Shown: positions 29,138 through 40,901, numbered from the stretch's first letter. The stretch: 64,000 nucleotides of DNA from Bathynomus jamesi (GCA_023014485.1 JAJOZX010000483.1:1089501-1153500); one strand, 5' to 3'. A program made the numbers and translations. Notes: a model not told the origin generated them from the sequence alone.

Positions 29138-29629
29138 ACAAGGAAAAGAAGTACCTCAAAAGGCCTTGCGGCCCATACCGAGAAGGTACGAATGGCAACG
29201 GGTGCCAGGGAAAATTTTCTACACACTCAAATAGTGAAGACTTGGTCTAACCTTTTCTTGAAATGATCCACAGAGGAACTGTTCACAACTTCTGAAGGTA
29301 AACTGTTCCACGTGTCACAGATCTTATACGTAAAGTAATTCCCACACACAATAATCCTAAACCGTTTTAAATTCAACTTCCAACCATTGTTGCGAGTTGG
29401 GTTATCATTTCAACTAAACATGCTTCTAAAATCGACATCATTAAACCCGCGTAAGAGCTTGAAAACCTCGATGAGTTGACCGTGCAACCTCCGAGTTTCC
29501 AGCGAAAACAAGTCCAGCGCGCGTAAGTGTCGATTGTAGCCCATATGCCTAACGAGAGGGATTAACTTTGTGGCCCTCGCCTGCACTCGCTCCAGCCTCT
29601 CAATATCTTTCCTGAGGGTGGGCGACCAG

Positions 29630-29635
<6 letters not shown>
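29136..29635 (-). mobile_element. LINE-E 3' fragment (CR1-like C-terminus)
   Basis: Minus strand from 29635: QFWSPTLRKDIERLERVQAR, ATKLIPLVRHMGYNRHLRAL, DLFSLETRRLHGQLIEVFKL and FNDVDFRSMFS, stop, then a 3' region. It is clearly related to the LINE-A tail (QFWCPYLREDIDRLQRVKRR) but is a different family. Its 5' truncation point is another (GA)n array (29634-29669). A short relative of the 3' region (cttggtctaaccttttcttg) recurs at 32325-32370. Confidence 0.85.
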
Positions 29636-29672
<37 letters not shown>

Positions 29673-29824
29673 TTGTGTTTTGTGTAAATAAAATTAATAA
29701 ATGGATGAAAATCAATGAGGTAATAGAGGTTTGAGTTGAGTTCCAATATACTTTATAGGCCACAAATCTGTAAGCGATGACAAGCAGCCTGTAATAAATA
29801 AATTAAATTAAATAAATAAAAATT

Positions 29825-30065
29825 CAGAGCTGGGCACTTGGTTTTTTTTTGCGGTACTGCGGTACTGCGGTACTACCGTGTTGGTCGGTCGAAAGTACCG
29901 CGGAAAGTACCGCGGGAAATTTGAATGCGGTAGCGGTACTGCTGTACTTTCAGCGATCCTTTGCGGTACTGCGTTATGCGGTACCGGTTTGGTAGTGCGG
30001 TAGTAGTACCGCAGTACCGCAGTACCGCAAAAAAACGCGCAAAAAAACGCAAGTGCCCAGCTCTG
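29825..30065. mobile_element. hAT-like MITE with GCGGTACT repeats
   Basis: Termini CAGAGCTGGGCACTTG and, inward from the right, CAGAGCTGGGCACTTG are identical. The inside is made of GCGGTACT/AGTACCGC units in both directions. No matching 8-bp duplication was found (left taaaaatt, right gcggcccg), so one flank may be rearranged. Confidence 0.75.
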
Positions 30066-30492
30066 GCGGCCCGCCCCGCCCGCCGCCCTGTATATTCATC
30101 ACTGGAGCAGTGTTGGCAGGTACAGGGAGAGATTTCTGTTTTACTGTTTTAGGGAAATAAATCGTCAAATAACGCCGATATTCCCTGAATAGGGAAATTT
30201 TGAGGAGTGGATATAGATATTTACAGTATATATCCAGAAACACAAATTTTCACTGTATTAAATGAAAAATATATAGCAATATTGCTAAATAATACTTTAA
30301 TCTTACGATAGAGGCAGAAATAAATCTATATTCATATATATTGATTTAAATGCATGTGCATAGAGGAATTTTAGACCAAAAAGGAAAATTTTAAGTGTGA
30401 ACCGAGGGAAATTATATAAGTTAGTATCACCGAGGATTTGTTTCTCTCCGAAATGATCATTCTGCATAATCTAAATAAAACTGTGGTATTCG
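30066..30492. other. Unassigned spacer
   Basis: Starts with a short GC-rich run (gcggcccgccccgcccgccg) and then AT-rich sequence. No gene or terminal repeat is recognised. Confidence 0.5.
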
Positions 30493-31435
30493 CAGTGGTG
30501 GGCACCGTTAACCAAAAAGTTAACTTCGTTAACCGCTAATCCGTTGACCAAAAAGTTAACTTCGTTAACCGTTAATCCGTTAATTCGTTAAACATGTAAC
30601 GGAAGTTACCGATAAACCGTTAACGTTAACTTTTATTATAAAAAAAATGAAAAACACAAATAATTATGGAGATTTTAAAGATGTGGTACCTAGAAGTACC
30701 GCCAGGACATAAAGGGTTAAGGTGAAAACGCTCCCATTGTAAGACATCAATTGACTTAATTTATGTCATCAAAGTGACACGAGAATTGAAATCTTACCTG
30801 ATCAGTTTTATGGTTCTTGAAATGTATCAAGGAGACTACTAATAAGGTACTCACAGACATATTTAAATATACATGACTTACTTGACAACGATTATTTTTA
30901 AATATTCACTAGCACAAACATGTTGCGCAAGAGACAGACTGCAAATGAAACGAATGTAGTTATTTGCTGTAATTGTTACATATATATTATTGAAAGTGCC
31001 TTAAAATGCTCGTGATATTTCTTGAAGAAGTTGAAACATTCAACTCAAATGGCAAATCTTTCCACCTGATTTTACAGTCGACCATGTTTTGCTCAAACCA
31101 ATGCCATAAATAACTACCATATTTGGTAAGACACAAATTGTGGCGACGGAAACAAATATATCGCCTGATTTTGCACTGCGGAAATGGAAATTCGTTCATC
31201 ACTATTAACAGTGGCGGATTAATTGCGCACCTGCTCAGCACAAATAATATAAACTTTTAAACGTTTATTTATGAATTTTTTGGGTTAACGGACTTGAGTT
31301 AACGGAAGTTAAATGTAACGGAAGTTAATTAGTCCGATAATGATTTTCAAAGTTAACTTAAAAGTTAAATCGTTAACGAAAAAGTTAACTTCGTTAATTA
31401 ACGATTAACGGATTAACGGTTTGTGCCCAGCTTTG
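30493..31435. mobile_element. hAT-1 short copy (internal deletion), 8-bp target duplication
   Basis: Nearly identical to 1387-2818 from the left terminus to aaaaaatgaaaaacacaa and from ataattatggagat to the right terminus, but without the roughly 470-bp transposase segment. The octamer ggtattcg flanks both ends (30485-30492 and 31436-31443). It is therefore a transposed deletion derivative, not a segmental duplication. Confidence 0.95.
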
Positions 31436-31443
31436 GGTATTCG

Positions 31444-32589
31444 GTTATATCGGAGATGTTGGCCTGAGTTAGATTGTTCCGTTTAACATTTATTTAAAGT
31501 AAATGGATATCGTAAGCATGTTTTAGTGAGATTTCAATATTTTAGCTAAACCTACGGGGAAATTATTGAGTACTGCATGTAAACAAATACCCTATCAATT
31601 CCCTGCCTCTGACTGTCTTCAATCCACTCTTCATTTTCCCCCTGCTTCACAAAGTGTCCCTCTATCTGGGTTGGCTATGGTGGATTTTCCTACTATCTCT
31701 GTGGTTTTTAGGGCATCAAAAAATGCAGTTTCTTCAAATGCAGAGTGCTTAGGCACCTCAAACTTGAATCTTGTTTTTGATCCCTTCTTCCTGTATGGGC
31801 GGGGGGTGAGATTTTTCAGTCAGGCGTCCTGTGTGTTAAGTAGCACCAGTGTATAGTATTCTTGTATTTGCGTCTACTGGCTGTGTTATGTTTGATGTAG
31901 ATATATGTGATAAATATCTCCAATTATTCCTGTTTTGCCCCTAATGAAAGAATTTCCAGAAACATATATATACACTTAAAGCTTAATTATTAGTCTGAAA
32001 ACAATTACTGGACAGTTATGTGTCGAGAATGTAGGCTGAGTTGCCAGCTGTTTTTTTTATTGCGAAGGAAATCAGATGCTTAATTTAAATAATCGTTTAC
32101 ATATATAATAAAATAATAATGCTTAAGCGTATATTTAGAAAACGGCTGTATGTTTGATTTAGTGCTAGCATTTCTTTAACTTTATCTGGCTGAACAATAT
32201 GACAATGAAGGAATGCGTTTAGAAAAATATTAGTTTTAAAGGTCCTACTGGCTACTTTCTCACCAGCCTGGAATGTTCTGGTGTATAGAGAGAGAGAGAG
32301 AGAGAGAGTACACCCTCAAATTGTGTGCAAGATTTGGTCTAACCTTTTCTTGAACTGATCCACAGAGAGAGAGAAAGAGATGTAAATTATAGCCACCCAT
32401 GTATCTAAAACGATTTACATAAATTCATTAACATATTTTGATTAGCGTCTTTATAAAATACGTTTAGAGAAATAATATTGGTTTAAAAACCTCGCTGGCA
32501 ACTCTCAGTCCACGTGCTGAGAAGTTTGTCAGATTTGGCTGGTAAAAGAATGGACGGCTAATATTCTGCACATGCATTCGTGTTGATAC
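31444..32589. other. 1.1-kb spacer with a LINE-E 3' scrap
   Basis: A (GA)n tract at 32287-32309 and cttaacc-type LINE-E tail sequence at about 32310-32370 are recognisable. A 96-codon frame at 31566-31856 (plus) has no family motif. Otherwise nothing was identified. Confidence 0.5.
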
Positions 32590-33079
32590 CTACTAAAGAA
32601 TGTATTTATATATATTTTTCCTGTATATATTTGCCTCATATATATCCGTGTATTTATTTCTGAAATTAATTGACTGCTGCTCGCCGACTTTTTATATATT
32701 GTGAAACACAGGATCCGTTCAAAAATAGGATATTTTTATAAAAAAATGAATAAGTTAGTCCTAAAAATAAAATCTAGATTTATTATAAAATTATATTAAT
32801 ATTTTTTATAATAAGACTTAAAGATATATTTCTAGATAAAGGCAAAAATTTTGCTTTTGCTTTAAATTTGATTTACACTGTTTAATTTTTTGTTTGAAAG
32901 AACAGCCAGGATTGTAATGCATCAAAATCTTTACATTCGTGATGTTTTCGTTAGGAGTTTAATAATTATATTTTTTAGACAATTTTGGAGACCTTTTCGG
33001 TATAATGGTGGTTTTTATATGTTTGTGAGGTATGACATGTATTTTTGATGTTGGGCTGTGTATGGATGGGTATGTGATG

Positions 33080-33652
33080 CAGGGCTGCCACAAGATTTTA
33101 GGTGAAGGTAACAAAATATAAAAAAAATTTAAAATTGATTATAAAATAACAAAGTTCATTATATTTATTTGTGTTTCAATTATATTTGCATTCAAAAATG
33201 ACCACAAAATAAGAGCAAGCGCGTTCACAAACACAATCTATGATAAATGTTGTTACAAGTTTGCAACTGGAACACTGACAGACTGCTGACTGACTCTGAC
33301 TGAGACAGCGTGGGGGAGTCACTGAGTCAGTAAGCCGAGAACCGAAAACGTTTTCAAACGTATAGTCGTGACTCGTGAGATTTATATGCGAACGAACGAT
33401 GTACGGAATATATAATCAGAAATATACAGTATATGTCATCTAAATTATTTAGCACGTTTTCCATCTGTAATTTAATGGTTTTAAATATGCTAATTTCTTT
33501 ATAAAACTAATAATTTTAAATATTTTTAGGTAAACCGATAAAGCATATAAAAAACTCTGAAACGTAACAAATTTTTTGAACGTCGTACCAAAAGTATGAA
33601 AAAGATAGAAAGTAACACATTTGTTACGAACGTAACAAATGTGGCAGCCCTG
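33080..33652. mobile_element. hAT MITE in repeat R, 8-bp duplication and known empty site
   Basis: Termini are CAGGGCTGCCACAAG and, inward from the right, CAGGGCTGCCACATT. The octamer atgtgatg flanks both sides (33072-33079 and 33653-33660). The first repeat R copy has a single, slightly diverged version of this site (complement of cacctcacataccc, near 15870). No transposase frame was seen. Confidence 0.95.
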
Positions 33653-34838
33653 ATGTGATGTATTGTAAGGGCTTGCATCTATTTTAATATAATATAACTG
33701 TTTTAATTCACCGTGTACGTTATGTGCTTCTTGAGATGGGGGCTATGTGGAATTGTGAGGTATTCTAAGGGTTCTCGTGTATTTTTTGGGATAGAACTGC
33801 GTTAATTCACCTTTTCGTGTGTTTTTTGAGGCAAAGCGATGCTAATTCTAGTTTATATGTACAGTGCTTACAATAAGTCTCGCGCCTCTGTCTCGTCCCA
33901 AGCTAGTCTGTTAGGTATAAAATGGGCGGTCCTTATGGCAGCGGAGGTGTGTTCAGATTGGTGCACATAATTGCTCTAACCCCATCAATGACGTCCATTA
34001 TTGCGTCACTTCTGCTACATTTTAGTGTTTAAAATACAAATGATTAAGAAGCAGAATGACCAAGTTTCGGGATGTTGGGATGATTATGGAGCAATCCTAG
34101 TCATCATAATATTAGCTGGGCATTACATTATACCGTCTCAATATATACTGTAGACTATAGAGAACGACTAATTCCGCAAATATCCCAAATCATGGCATGA
34201 TACCAAAGTTATTTTGACGCAGGTCTAAATTATTTGCTCAAATGCAGTGATTGATATTAAGTAATTGTTGGGAATTGTTGTCAATATTGTTGTTTGTGAT
34301 ACATATCCTACGTGAAGAATCTAATGACCAAATTCCTCAGTGAACCTCTCACGCGCTCGCATTTCGAGGAAGTCACGGTCGTCTCACTAATAGATAGTTT
34401 ATCCATTGTTTTAAGTGGTAACCTATTCCATCTTATGAAAGTCATTAGTCTAAAGCAAGACTGGTGGGCCGTGAATCAGAGAAATTTGCATTTGATTTGT
34501 TTATCGTAATTATTACGTAATATAGTATACTGTATATAGTAGTATATAAGAGTTTATTGGTAGCATATCATATGACAATTCCCATAAACGTGTGATGGCC
34601 TCAATGTTGCCAGTTTTTTTTTTCTGAAACTATTACCTTCTCATAGTTTGTTTCAACAATGCATATATTATCATCTCCACGAGCGTAGACATTGCAAGAA
34701 AAGATTCTAACTAAGGATAAGTAAAGTTCTTTCATGGTCACAATATATACTTTTATAGATGTCAAACATAAAAATATAATAAAATTCTATATTAACATAA
34801 ATATATATTCGATACACATTTACGTCATGGCTTTAACA

Positions 34839-35216
34839 TCAGTATTTCGTATAGCTTCCTCCGGCATCAATAATTTCTTGCAATCGTTGCGGCATAGAAG
34901 AGGCCAGATTGTAGGGAATGTTTGGTGTTCGACGTAAGCTCTCCGAACTATTCCTCGTGTGAGCTAAAAGTGCTTCAAATGTTCTTTCATTGCGTTGCTC
35001 CCATTCGTTAATCATTATTACCCAAAGGTTTTCAATCGGATTCATATCAGGAGAACGTGGTGGCAGAATTAGATTAATAATCTCTGGCTCCCTTTCCTCC
35101 TCCCTTCGCAATTCCCCACCCAACCTCGTTTCCTTCGACATAGCAACGCTTACCTCCATCCTCATTCCACTTCCTTCATTAAACCTATTATCGCTTTTAC
35201 TGTCCCTTCCTTCCAT
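34839..35216 (-). pseudogene. Tc1-like transposase C-terminus
   Basis: The minus frame contains ILPPRSPDMNPIENLWVIMI, NEWEQRNERTFEALLAHTRN and SMPQRLQEIIDAGG. S-P-D-x-N-P-I-E-N is the block with the last catalytic residue (E) of DD34E transposases. The first 45 or so residues of the frame (MEGRDSKSDNRFNEGSGMRM...) are unlike any transposase and probably come from other sequence. The rest of the enzyme is missing. Confidence 0.82.
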
Positions 35217-35635
35217 CCTTCAATGCCAGCGTTCTTAAACCTAGCACATAAATTATATAATATGGAATCTAGCACCTTAGATCTCTACGCATTCACGTTA
35301 CTTGAAGACGCCTGTGTCTTAGGGGAATCTAAGTGTTGAGAGTGGGTTTGAGGGGTAGTCTATAGATTATTACAGATGAACTTGAACGCTCCAACTATTT
35401 AAAAATGATTATTTATTACGCACATCATATGGCATAATACACACATGAATTTAAGTATCTCTTACACTATAGGAATGGAATTGAATCCTACCAGAGTTAA
35501 AAAGTCGCAAAATATGATAGATTAGTTTGTATTAAGAGGTTACTAAGAGAAAAGGATTTGGGATAAAGCGGAAGGCAGAGAGTATATTTTCTCGAGTTTC
35601 GGTTATTATTAACGTTGTATGGATACATTGCCATG

Positions 35636-35638
<3 letters not shown>

Positions 35639-35702
<64 letters not shown>
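35639..35702. repeat. (GA)n microsatellite, about 64 bp
   Basis: Uninterrupted GA dinucleotide run inside the Tc1-like element. Confidence 0.98.
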
Positions 35703-35706
<4 letters not shown>

Positions 35707-36283
35707 AATCACACCTTTTAAATGGTTTGTGGGTAAAGGCTTCACGTATGTTATTTTAGTCCAGGGTAGTTTATGTGGAGGTGTTAACGTAACTTGCACT
35801 TGGGACTGTTAATTGTAAGACAACTACCATAGCTGGGACTGAGAAACGTTATCCCCTGCATACTCTATATATATCTATATACAGTATATCTCTATATATA
35901 AATAGATAGAGTGATCGACACAATGATAATGTGGACGTCATTGATGGGGTTAGAGCAATTATGTGCACCAATCCGAACACACCTCCGCTGCCATAAGGAC
36001 CGCCCATTTTATACCTAACAGACTAGCTTGGGACGAGACAGTGGCGCGAGACTTATTGTAAGCACTGTACATAAATAACTGTGTACGCCCTATACGACTG
36101 GCTGGGAGGCGAATGGCATGCCTTCTAAGCCTGATGCCTGTGATACTGAAGACACCATTATGCGATGCTCCATGGCTACGAATGGATGGACCTTCTCTCT
36201 CTCCTCCTTCTTGTGTTTTATTTTTAGACTACCCACATTTACACAACCACACACACACACACACATATATATATATTAGGGTG

Positions 36284-36454
36284 GGTCTGCGTAGCCAGAT
36301 TAGGTTACCCCTTGGAGTTCATATACACATAACTCTATATATATATATATTATATATATAAGTTTTTCTATACATGCATACACACCCACATACATATAGT
36401 TTTGGGTGGACCTGAGCAACCAGGTTAAGTTACCTCTTGGAGTTCACATACGCA

Positions 36455-36455
<1 letters not shown>
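36284..36455. repeat. Two copies of a roughly 45-bp repeat between TA arrays
   Basis: Copies at 36284-36332 and 36402-36452 share ggt..acct/ctgagcaaccaggtta and cttggagttca(t/c)atac. Each is flanked by (TA)n (36265-36278, 36337-36360, 36457-36480). Source element unknown. Confidence 0.7.
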
Positions 36456-36485
<30 letters not shown>

Positions 36486-36494
36486 GGGGGGAGG

Positions 36495-36580
36495 GGGAAG
36501 GAAGGGAGTTGAGGTTCGAAGCACTCTCATCATGTTGCATTGAAATTGCGCTCGAGCTTTTTGCGGGCATACTACTTAGC
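36495..36580 (-). repeat. Dispersed repeat shared with 14925-15010
   Basis: Its complement contains gtatgcccgcaaaaagctcg and caacatgatgagagtgc, matching the plus strand at 14940-15010. No known element was recognised. Confidence 0.6.
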
Positions 36581-36839
36581 ATCACAATTTTTTTGTCTGA
36601 CAAACGAAAGCAAAGGTACCTTCGACCAAGATGATAAAAGAATCTACGCATTAAGGTTTGTCAGCATTCATGACGAATGGAATCAGATAAATATGAAGAA
36701 TGACTATTGAAATATTTCTTACTATTTTTCCCGGTCAACAGCTCAAAAACAATTTTAGTGTAATTATATGACTGATGATGTGTAATGCTGAAAAGAGATA
36801 TCGGCTAACGTTTTTAACGCAGGACTTCATTGCAACCAT

Positions 36840-37000
36840 GTGCTGAAAGAAAATTGTGATGCATGTTACAGCTCCCGAGAATGGGTGAAAAAGTGGTTGC
36901 ATATTCTTCCCTGGACCCCCTAAAAGCCCTGATAGGAACCCTACTGAACAGGTTTGGAGCATCTCCTCTCATACCTGTGATAGCGTCAAAGAAAACTTTA
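36840..37000 (+). pseudogene. Tc1/pogo-like transposase scrap
   Basis: The plus strand reads NCDACYSSREWVKKWLHILP, WTPKSPDRNPTEQVWS (with one stop/frameshift) and HTCDSVKENFN. The 'D.A..HSS..V..WL...LPWPP.SPDLNPIE..W' pattern is that of a Tc1-group transposase between its second and third catalytic residues. The first D of the motif and the final E are altered or uncertain. No termini were found. Confidence 0.6.
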
Positions 37001-37744
37001 ATTGAATTACAACATAAGTCTTATCATGACATTTTTATTAGTATTTTGCAGGATGTACGAATATACAACGAAATTGGTGATGCAACTGAATTGAAGACCC
37101 GCGCCACACCTCACTCAATGAAATTAAATAAATAAACAAAAAAGAACTATATGGCAATAATGCAAGTAGAAAGATAAGAATGAAAACTATATATTTCAAT
37201 GTAAAGTGAGCTATTTCTAATAATAACAGTTGAAAAAGTTACTGAAGCCTCAAATCTTCTATGACCCTTTTCTGCCTGATGACATTGTTTATGTTTCTGA
37301 CGTAGTAGGCGGAGCTAAGATCTGGCAAAACACAACTACAGCAGTTATGCATTGATATAAAATGTAAAGTATACATTACTTTGGCTTGAAGCTTAATTCT
37401 GAGTGAATTTGTCCCTGAAAGTTAATTACCGTATCATAAAAATAAAATAATTTAAATATTCAATTTAGATCCATAAAATCAATAACTGTCATACGAATAT
37501 ATTTGGTACGAAACATACGCAGATGTTAGTATTTTCTACTCCTAAAATTCGTTTCTTGCCAGTCAGAAATTCGTCTTTTCATGACGTCAGATGTAAACTA
37601 CTGCAGAAAAGGGTCTGGTTGATGGTCGATGTAATTAAGAGAGAAAGAGAGGGAAAAAGAGTAGCTTAAACAGAAGAAGTGGGAAAGAAGGAAAAAAGGT
37701 AGAAAGAGAAACGAGTGTGAGTAAAAGAGGACATATGCCCAGGT
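37001..37744. other. Unassigned spacer
   Basis: No gene recognised. The 40-bp motif around gtcagaaattcgtc...gacgtcagatgtaaacta (37560-37602) recurs at 37998-38040 on the far side of the 5S-derived SINE. Confidence 0.5.
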
Positions 37745-37990
37745 TCAACCAGGCGCGCGCGGTCGTTAACTGTTGTTTGATGAAGTTGTTTAACCTCCTT
37801 CGAAACATCTAAGGTCATATGCCGGAAGGGACCTACAGTTTTACGTGGGATCTGAATCACGGGTCGCTACATAATCTGGACGTAGAGGATGGTCCCACAT
37901 CCAACTACAATCTAAACCCAATGTCACTTAACTTTTAATTTCGCTCATCGACAGGAAGCGGTATTACGACACTACCCACGACGTAGCTCT
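37745..37990 (-). mobile_element. 5S rRNA-derived SINE, copy 1
   Basis: On the minus strand the head (37990 to about 37886) reads acgtcgtgggtagtgtc, then aaagttaagtgacattgggt, then gttggatgtgggacc. This follows 5S rRNA from its start through the internal promoter (A-box aagttaagc..c.tcggg, C-box ggatgggagacc). The body continues with gattcagatcccacg, taaaactgtaggtc and gaaggaggttaaacaactt. It is not a functional 5S gene: the 3' third is replaced by SINE body. Confidence 0.78.
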
Positions 37991-38040
37991 TCTTATCAGT
38001 CAAGAATTTGTCTGCTTGTGGCGTCAGATATAAACTAGAA

Positions 38041-38429
38041 GGAGGGTTTATATATATGTCCAGACTGGACCCAGATTTTATTCATAAAATACATATTATT
38101 CCGGGAAATGTCTAAAGAGCTTTAATTTAATGTGCGTGACTAGTCATTTTCCATAAAAAGAGGACATTAGCGTCCTCCTCGGACAGGCAGACGACATTTC
38201 ACTGAAAAGTTCATCCGCGCTGAAGGAGGAAGTTCGTTCACTGTCGTTAACGATATTGGTATATAATATTTTGTTAAACCCCGACCTAACTTATTTCGAT
38301 TAACAAAACATTTTTCACAGATAAAAATAGAATTTATTCCATTCGGTACTTTAGAATTAATTACACAATTCCAAATAAAAATTATTTAGTTTTTATGATA
38401 AAAAATGTTTATAAAAATAAAAACTTTTC
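38041..38429. other. Unassigned AT-rich spacer
   Basis: No gene or repeat end recognised. Confidence 0.5.
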
Positions 38430-38632
38430 GGAGCTATTGAAGAATAGGGCCCCCAGCCTTCTTTAGTTGGCTTTATAAGGCTAACTAACGAAAATATCAT
38501 GACCTAACCTAACCAATCATCAAGGGCGTACAGTTAACCTAACGATTGGTTAGGTTAGGTCGTGATATTTTTGTTAGTTAGCCTTATAAGCCTAACTAAA
38601 GAAGGCTGGGGTACCTATTCTTCAATAGCTCC
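38430..38632. mobile_element. Palindromic MITE with TTAGG-like centre and 8-bp duplication
   Basis: Termini GGAGCTATTGAAGAATAGG are inverted on both sides. The arms (about 88 bp) converge on gacctaacctaaccaatc and gattggttaggttaggtc around a 25-nt loop. The octamer aacttttc stands at 38422-38429 and 38633-38640. It is non-coding. The 8-bp duplication is compatible with hAT, P or Merlin, so the superfamily is open. Confidence 0.9.
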
Positions 38633-38640
38633 AACTTTTC

Positions 38641-40229
38641 GTAAAAAATTAATAGCTTAAAGATAATTTCATGAATATTATATGCAACTGAACGAAATGT
38701 AAACATTTTCTTTAACAAAGTAGAACCGTATATAGTGGGATGTACAGCCATGGTGGGACCTCATTACGTAACTTCATTCTAGTATAACCTCCAGATCAAA
38801 TTCCCTCGAACCGACAAACTTAGCGATCGAGTTTCTCTTCATACGAAATACGGTTACAGGTACGCTTATTATTTTATTGTTTAGTTTATTTACTTAAACC
38901 TAACCTAACCTAAATTTATAATTATTCCATCTGAATCAACATTCAATCACAGCTTGTCCTTCTCTTGGGAATTCACCCAAGACAAATACCAGGATTTATC
39001 ATATAAGAAGACAATTAATTAATTGGAATGCAAACGCAGTTTTATGTATTAATAAATAAGATAAATAATAATGTTAAAAAATTCTAAATATTTTATAGAT
39101 AACATATCTTCATAATATGTTTAAGGAATCATTGAATATGGAACAGTAGATCGACTGAAGACGTTATGTATGATATTAAACTGGTTAATCCTAATAAGGT
39201 ATTGCAAACTTTTTGTTGGGTTGGGTTATGGGTTACCATACCAGCTTTCAAAGTCACTACACCCTTAGCCTATCACCAAAATGTAGACAAAAACATCGGT
39301 AAAAACGCATTGTCTCTTCCCCACTGACCTTGGCGAGAGAGGCTATACCAAACCTGTCGAATAAAATGTTGACAGGTGTTGGTTTCGACAATGTTATGTT
39401 TTGAATTCATTGTAATCTAACCAAGCCTATCCTAATCTTTCTTACCTAACCTAATCTAACGAAAGGGAGTGGGTTGAAAGTCTGACGTGTCAGTCTCTGT
39501 AATTGTGAAAAATAATTTATGTTGACAAGTAGGAAAAACGTCTGGTCTAGTCTATAGGGGCCTATGCCAATTTTTCCTTTCGTCCTCTTCATTCGATTAC
39601 TTGAGTATGAAATAACAAACAGTATTTTTTATCCTATAAGGAATTCATCTATACATACAGATAGTATGTATCGTAGTGTATGAAAACATAACCTGGCAGA
39701 TGACGGTTAATATGATGCAATGACATTACTTAGAGAAATAAATAAGCTTATCATAAGCTCGGAGTTGATGAAATGCAGGCCCGAGTACATCGCTCGAATG
39801 TTATATACGGTCCATAGTTGACGCTATGGAAATTTTTTTTGGTATTATGAATTCGAACAAGTTCAGATTTTACACATAATTAATTACCTTTTTGAAATAA
39901 GAACATGAAAATTTCAAGTCAATAGTATTGGCAATGCAACAGCGATATAATTCATCACGCAAGTTTTGAGCGATGTTCAGGCATTTGAGTGATGGTGAAG
40001 TTGGCGCTAAGATGATTATGATGATGCATAAAAATTTTAAGGCTTGCTCTACAGTATTTTTATTTAAAAAAAAAAGGCCATGATTCTATGACATCAATGC
40101 CTTCAGGCCAAGAAAAATCATAAATCCTTCATGAGGTCTGTGGAAAAACAATTGATTTTCAACTGTTTTTCCTATTTTGTCTTTGCATTTTAAGTGAATA
40201 CCACGGGTCATTAATTTACTTCTGTTACA
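38641..40229. other. 1.6-kb stretch, apparently unique
   Basis: Contains isolated CCTAA-like strings (aacctaacctaacctaa at about 38896-38912 and ttacctaacctaatctaacg at about 39445) but no array. No coding motif was found. Confidence 0.5.
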
Positions 40230-40289
40230 GGGTGTTCATTTTAATTTAGGAAGGCTCTTAATGTGTATAAAGATCTATAGGTACTACCC

Positions 40290-40560
40290 CAGCTTTTCAG
40301 CAGCAAAACGAGTTGCCAAATACTCCAAATACACGAGGCCCAAATGTATTTAACGTGTTGATAAAAGAACTGTGGAACTTTCAATACATCAAACTAATTA
40401 CGTTCCAGAAACAACTGGACAGGTTCTTATTCAAAGTCCATGACCAGCTATGTAAGGGCAAGATGGGGATAAAAAGCAACTCTCTCCTTCATTAAATCTC
40501 TCAACTGAGGAGGGATGCCACAGAAGGGCCAAGTTCAAGTCGATCCTGAACAGTTGTTGA
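40290..40560 (+). pseudogene. LINE C-terminal fragment (LINE-G)
   Basis: The plus strand reads PNTRGPNVFNVLIKELWNFQ, FQKQLDRFLFKVHDQLCKGK, MGIKSNSLLH, stop, ISQLRRDATEGP. This is the 'RGP..FN.LPKELRN....FK..LD..L..' tail of a LINE RT. A related scrap (agcaactctctccttcatcaa) lies at 55720-55800. A mariner-like end (acagggtgttcattttaa) precedes it at about 40230. Confidence 0.7.
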
Positions 40561-40597
40561 AAAAAGTATGTGTGCGTGTATATATAATATATATATA

Positions 40598-40901
40598 ACC
40601 TTCGTTTTTGTCCGAATTGTTCAGTTTAACGAAGGTCAAACTTGTCATTCCACCTTAGACCTACAGTTTAACATGGAATCCAAACCACGCCTCACCACCG
40701 GCGGTCAGAAGTTACAAAGTCTTCGCCGAACTCGATCACACGACCTCCCGATCAACAGCTCAGCGTCTTAACCACTAGGCTACCCAGGGTATCCATTTAT
40801 CTATCAACAGCTGGGTTTTGCCTGCCGTCACCGGGTCTTGATCCCGGGGCCGATGGGTTCGTAGTCAGCAATGCTAACCACTACACTACGGAGGCGCATT
40901 C

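Larger units (their letters stand above)
33862..36067 (-). mobile_element. Tc1-like transposon with long inverted repeats (2.2 kb), TA duplication
   Basis: Terminal inverted repeats of about 150 bp start CAGTGCTTACAATAAGTCTC and end near gacgtccattattgcg, each beside TA. The uninterrupted repeat R copy shows the single TA at the corresponding site (ttacgtacatat, near 15678). Only the 3' end of a Tc1 transposase is left inside (34839-35060). A pure (GA)n of about 65 bp lies at 35639-35702. Confidence 0.92.
32590..36245 (-). repeat. Repeat R, second copy, inverted and carrying two insertions
   Basis: Matches the reverse complement of 15500-16293 in three blocks: 32590-33079, 33661-33861 and 36070-36245. 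The gaps are a hAT MITE (33080-33652) and a Tc1-like element (33862-36067). About 90 extra bases near 32895-32985 are absent from the first copy. The outer end near 36245 runs into (CA)n(TA)n. Confidence 0.85.

Noticed and set aside
31566..31856. 96-codon plus-strand frame (MSTACKQIPY...)
   Set aside because: No family motif, no repeat relationship and no splice or promoter evidence.
33862..36067. Retroviral or LTR element because of the long terminal repeats
   Set aside because: The repeats are inverted, start at TA and enclose a Tc1 transposase end; no gag, pol or primer-binding site.
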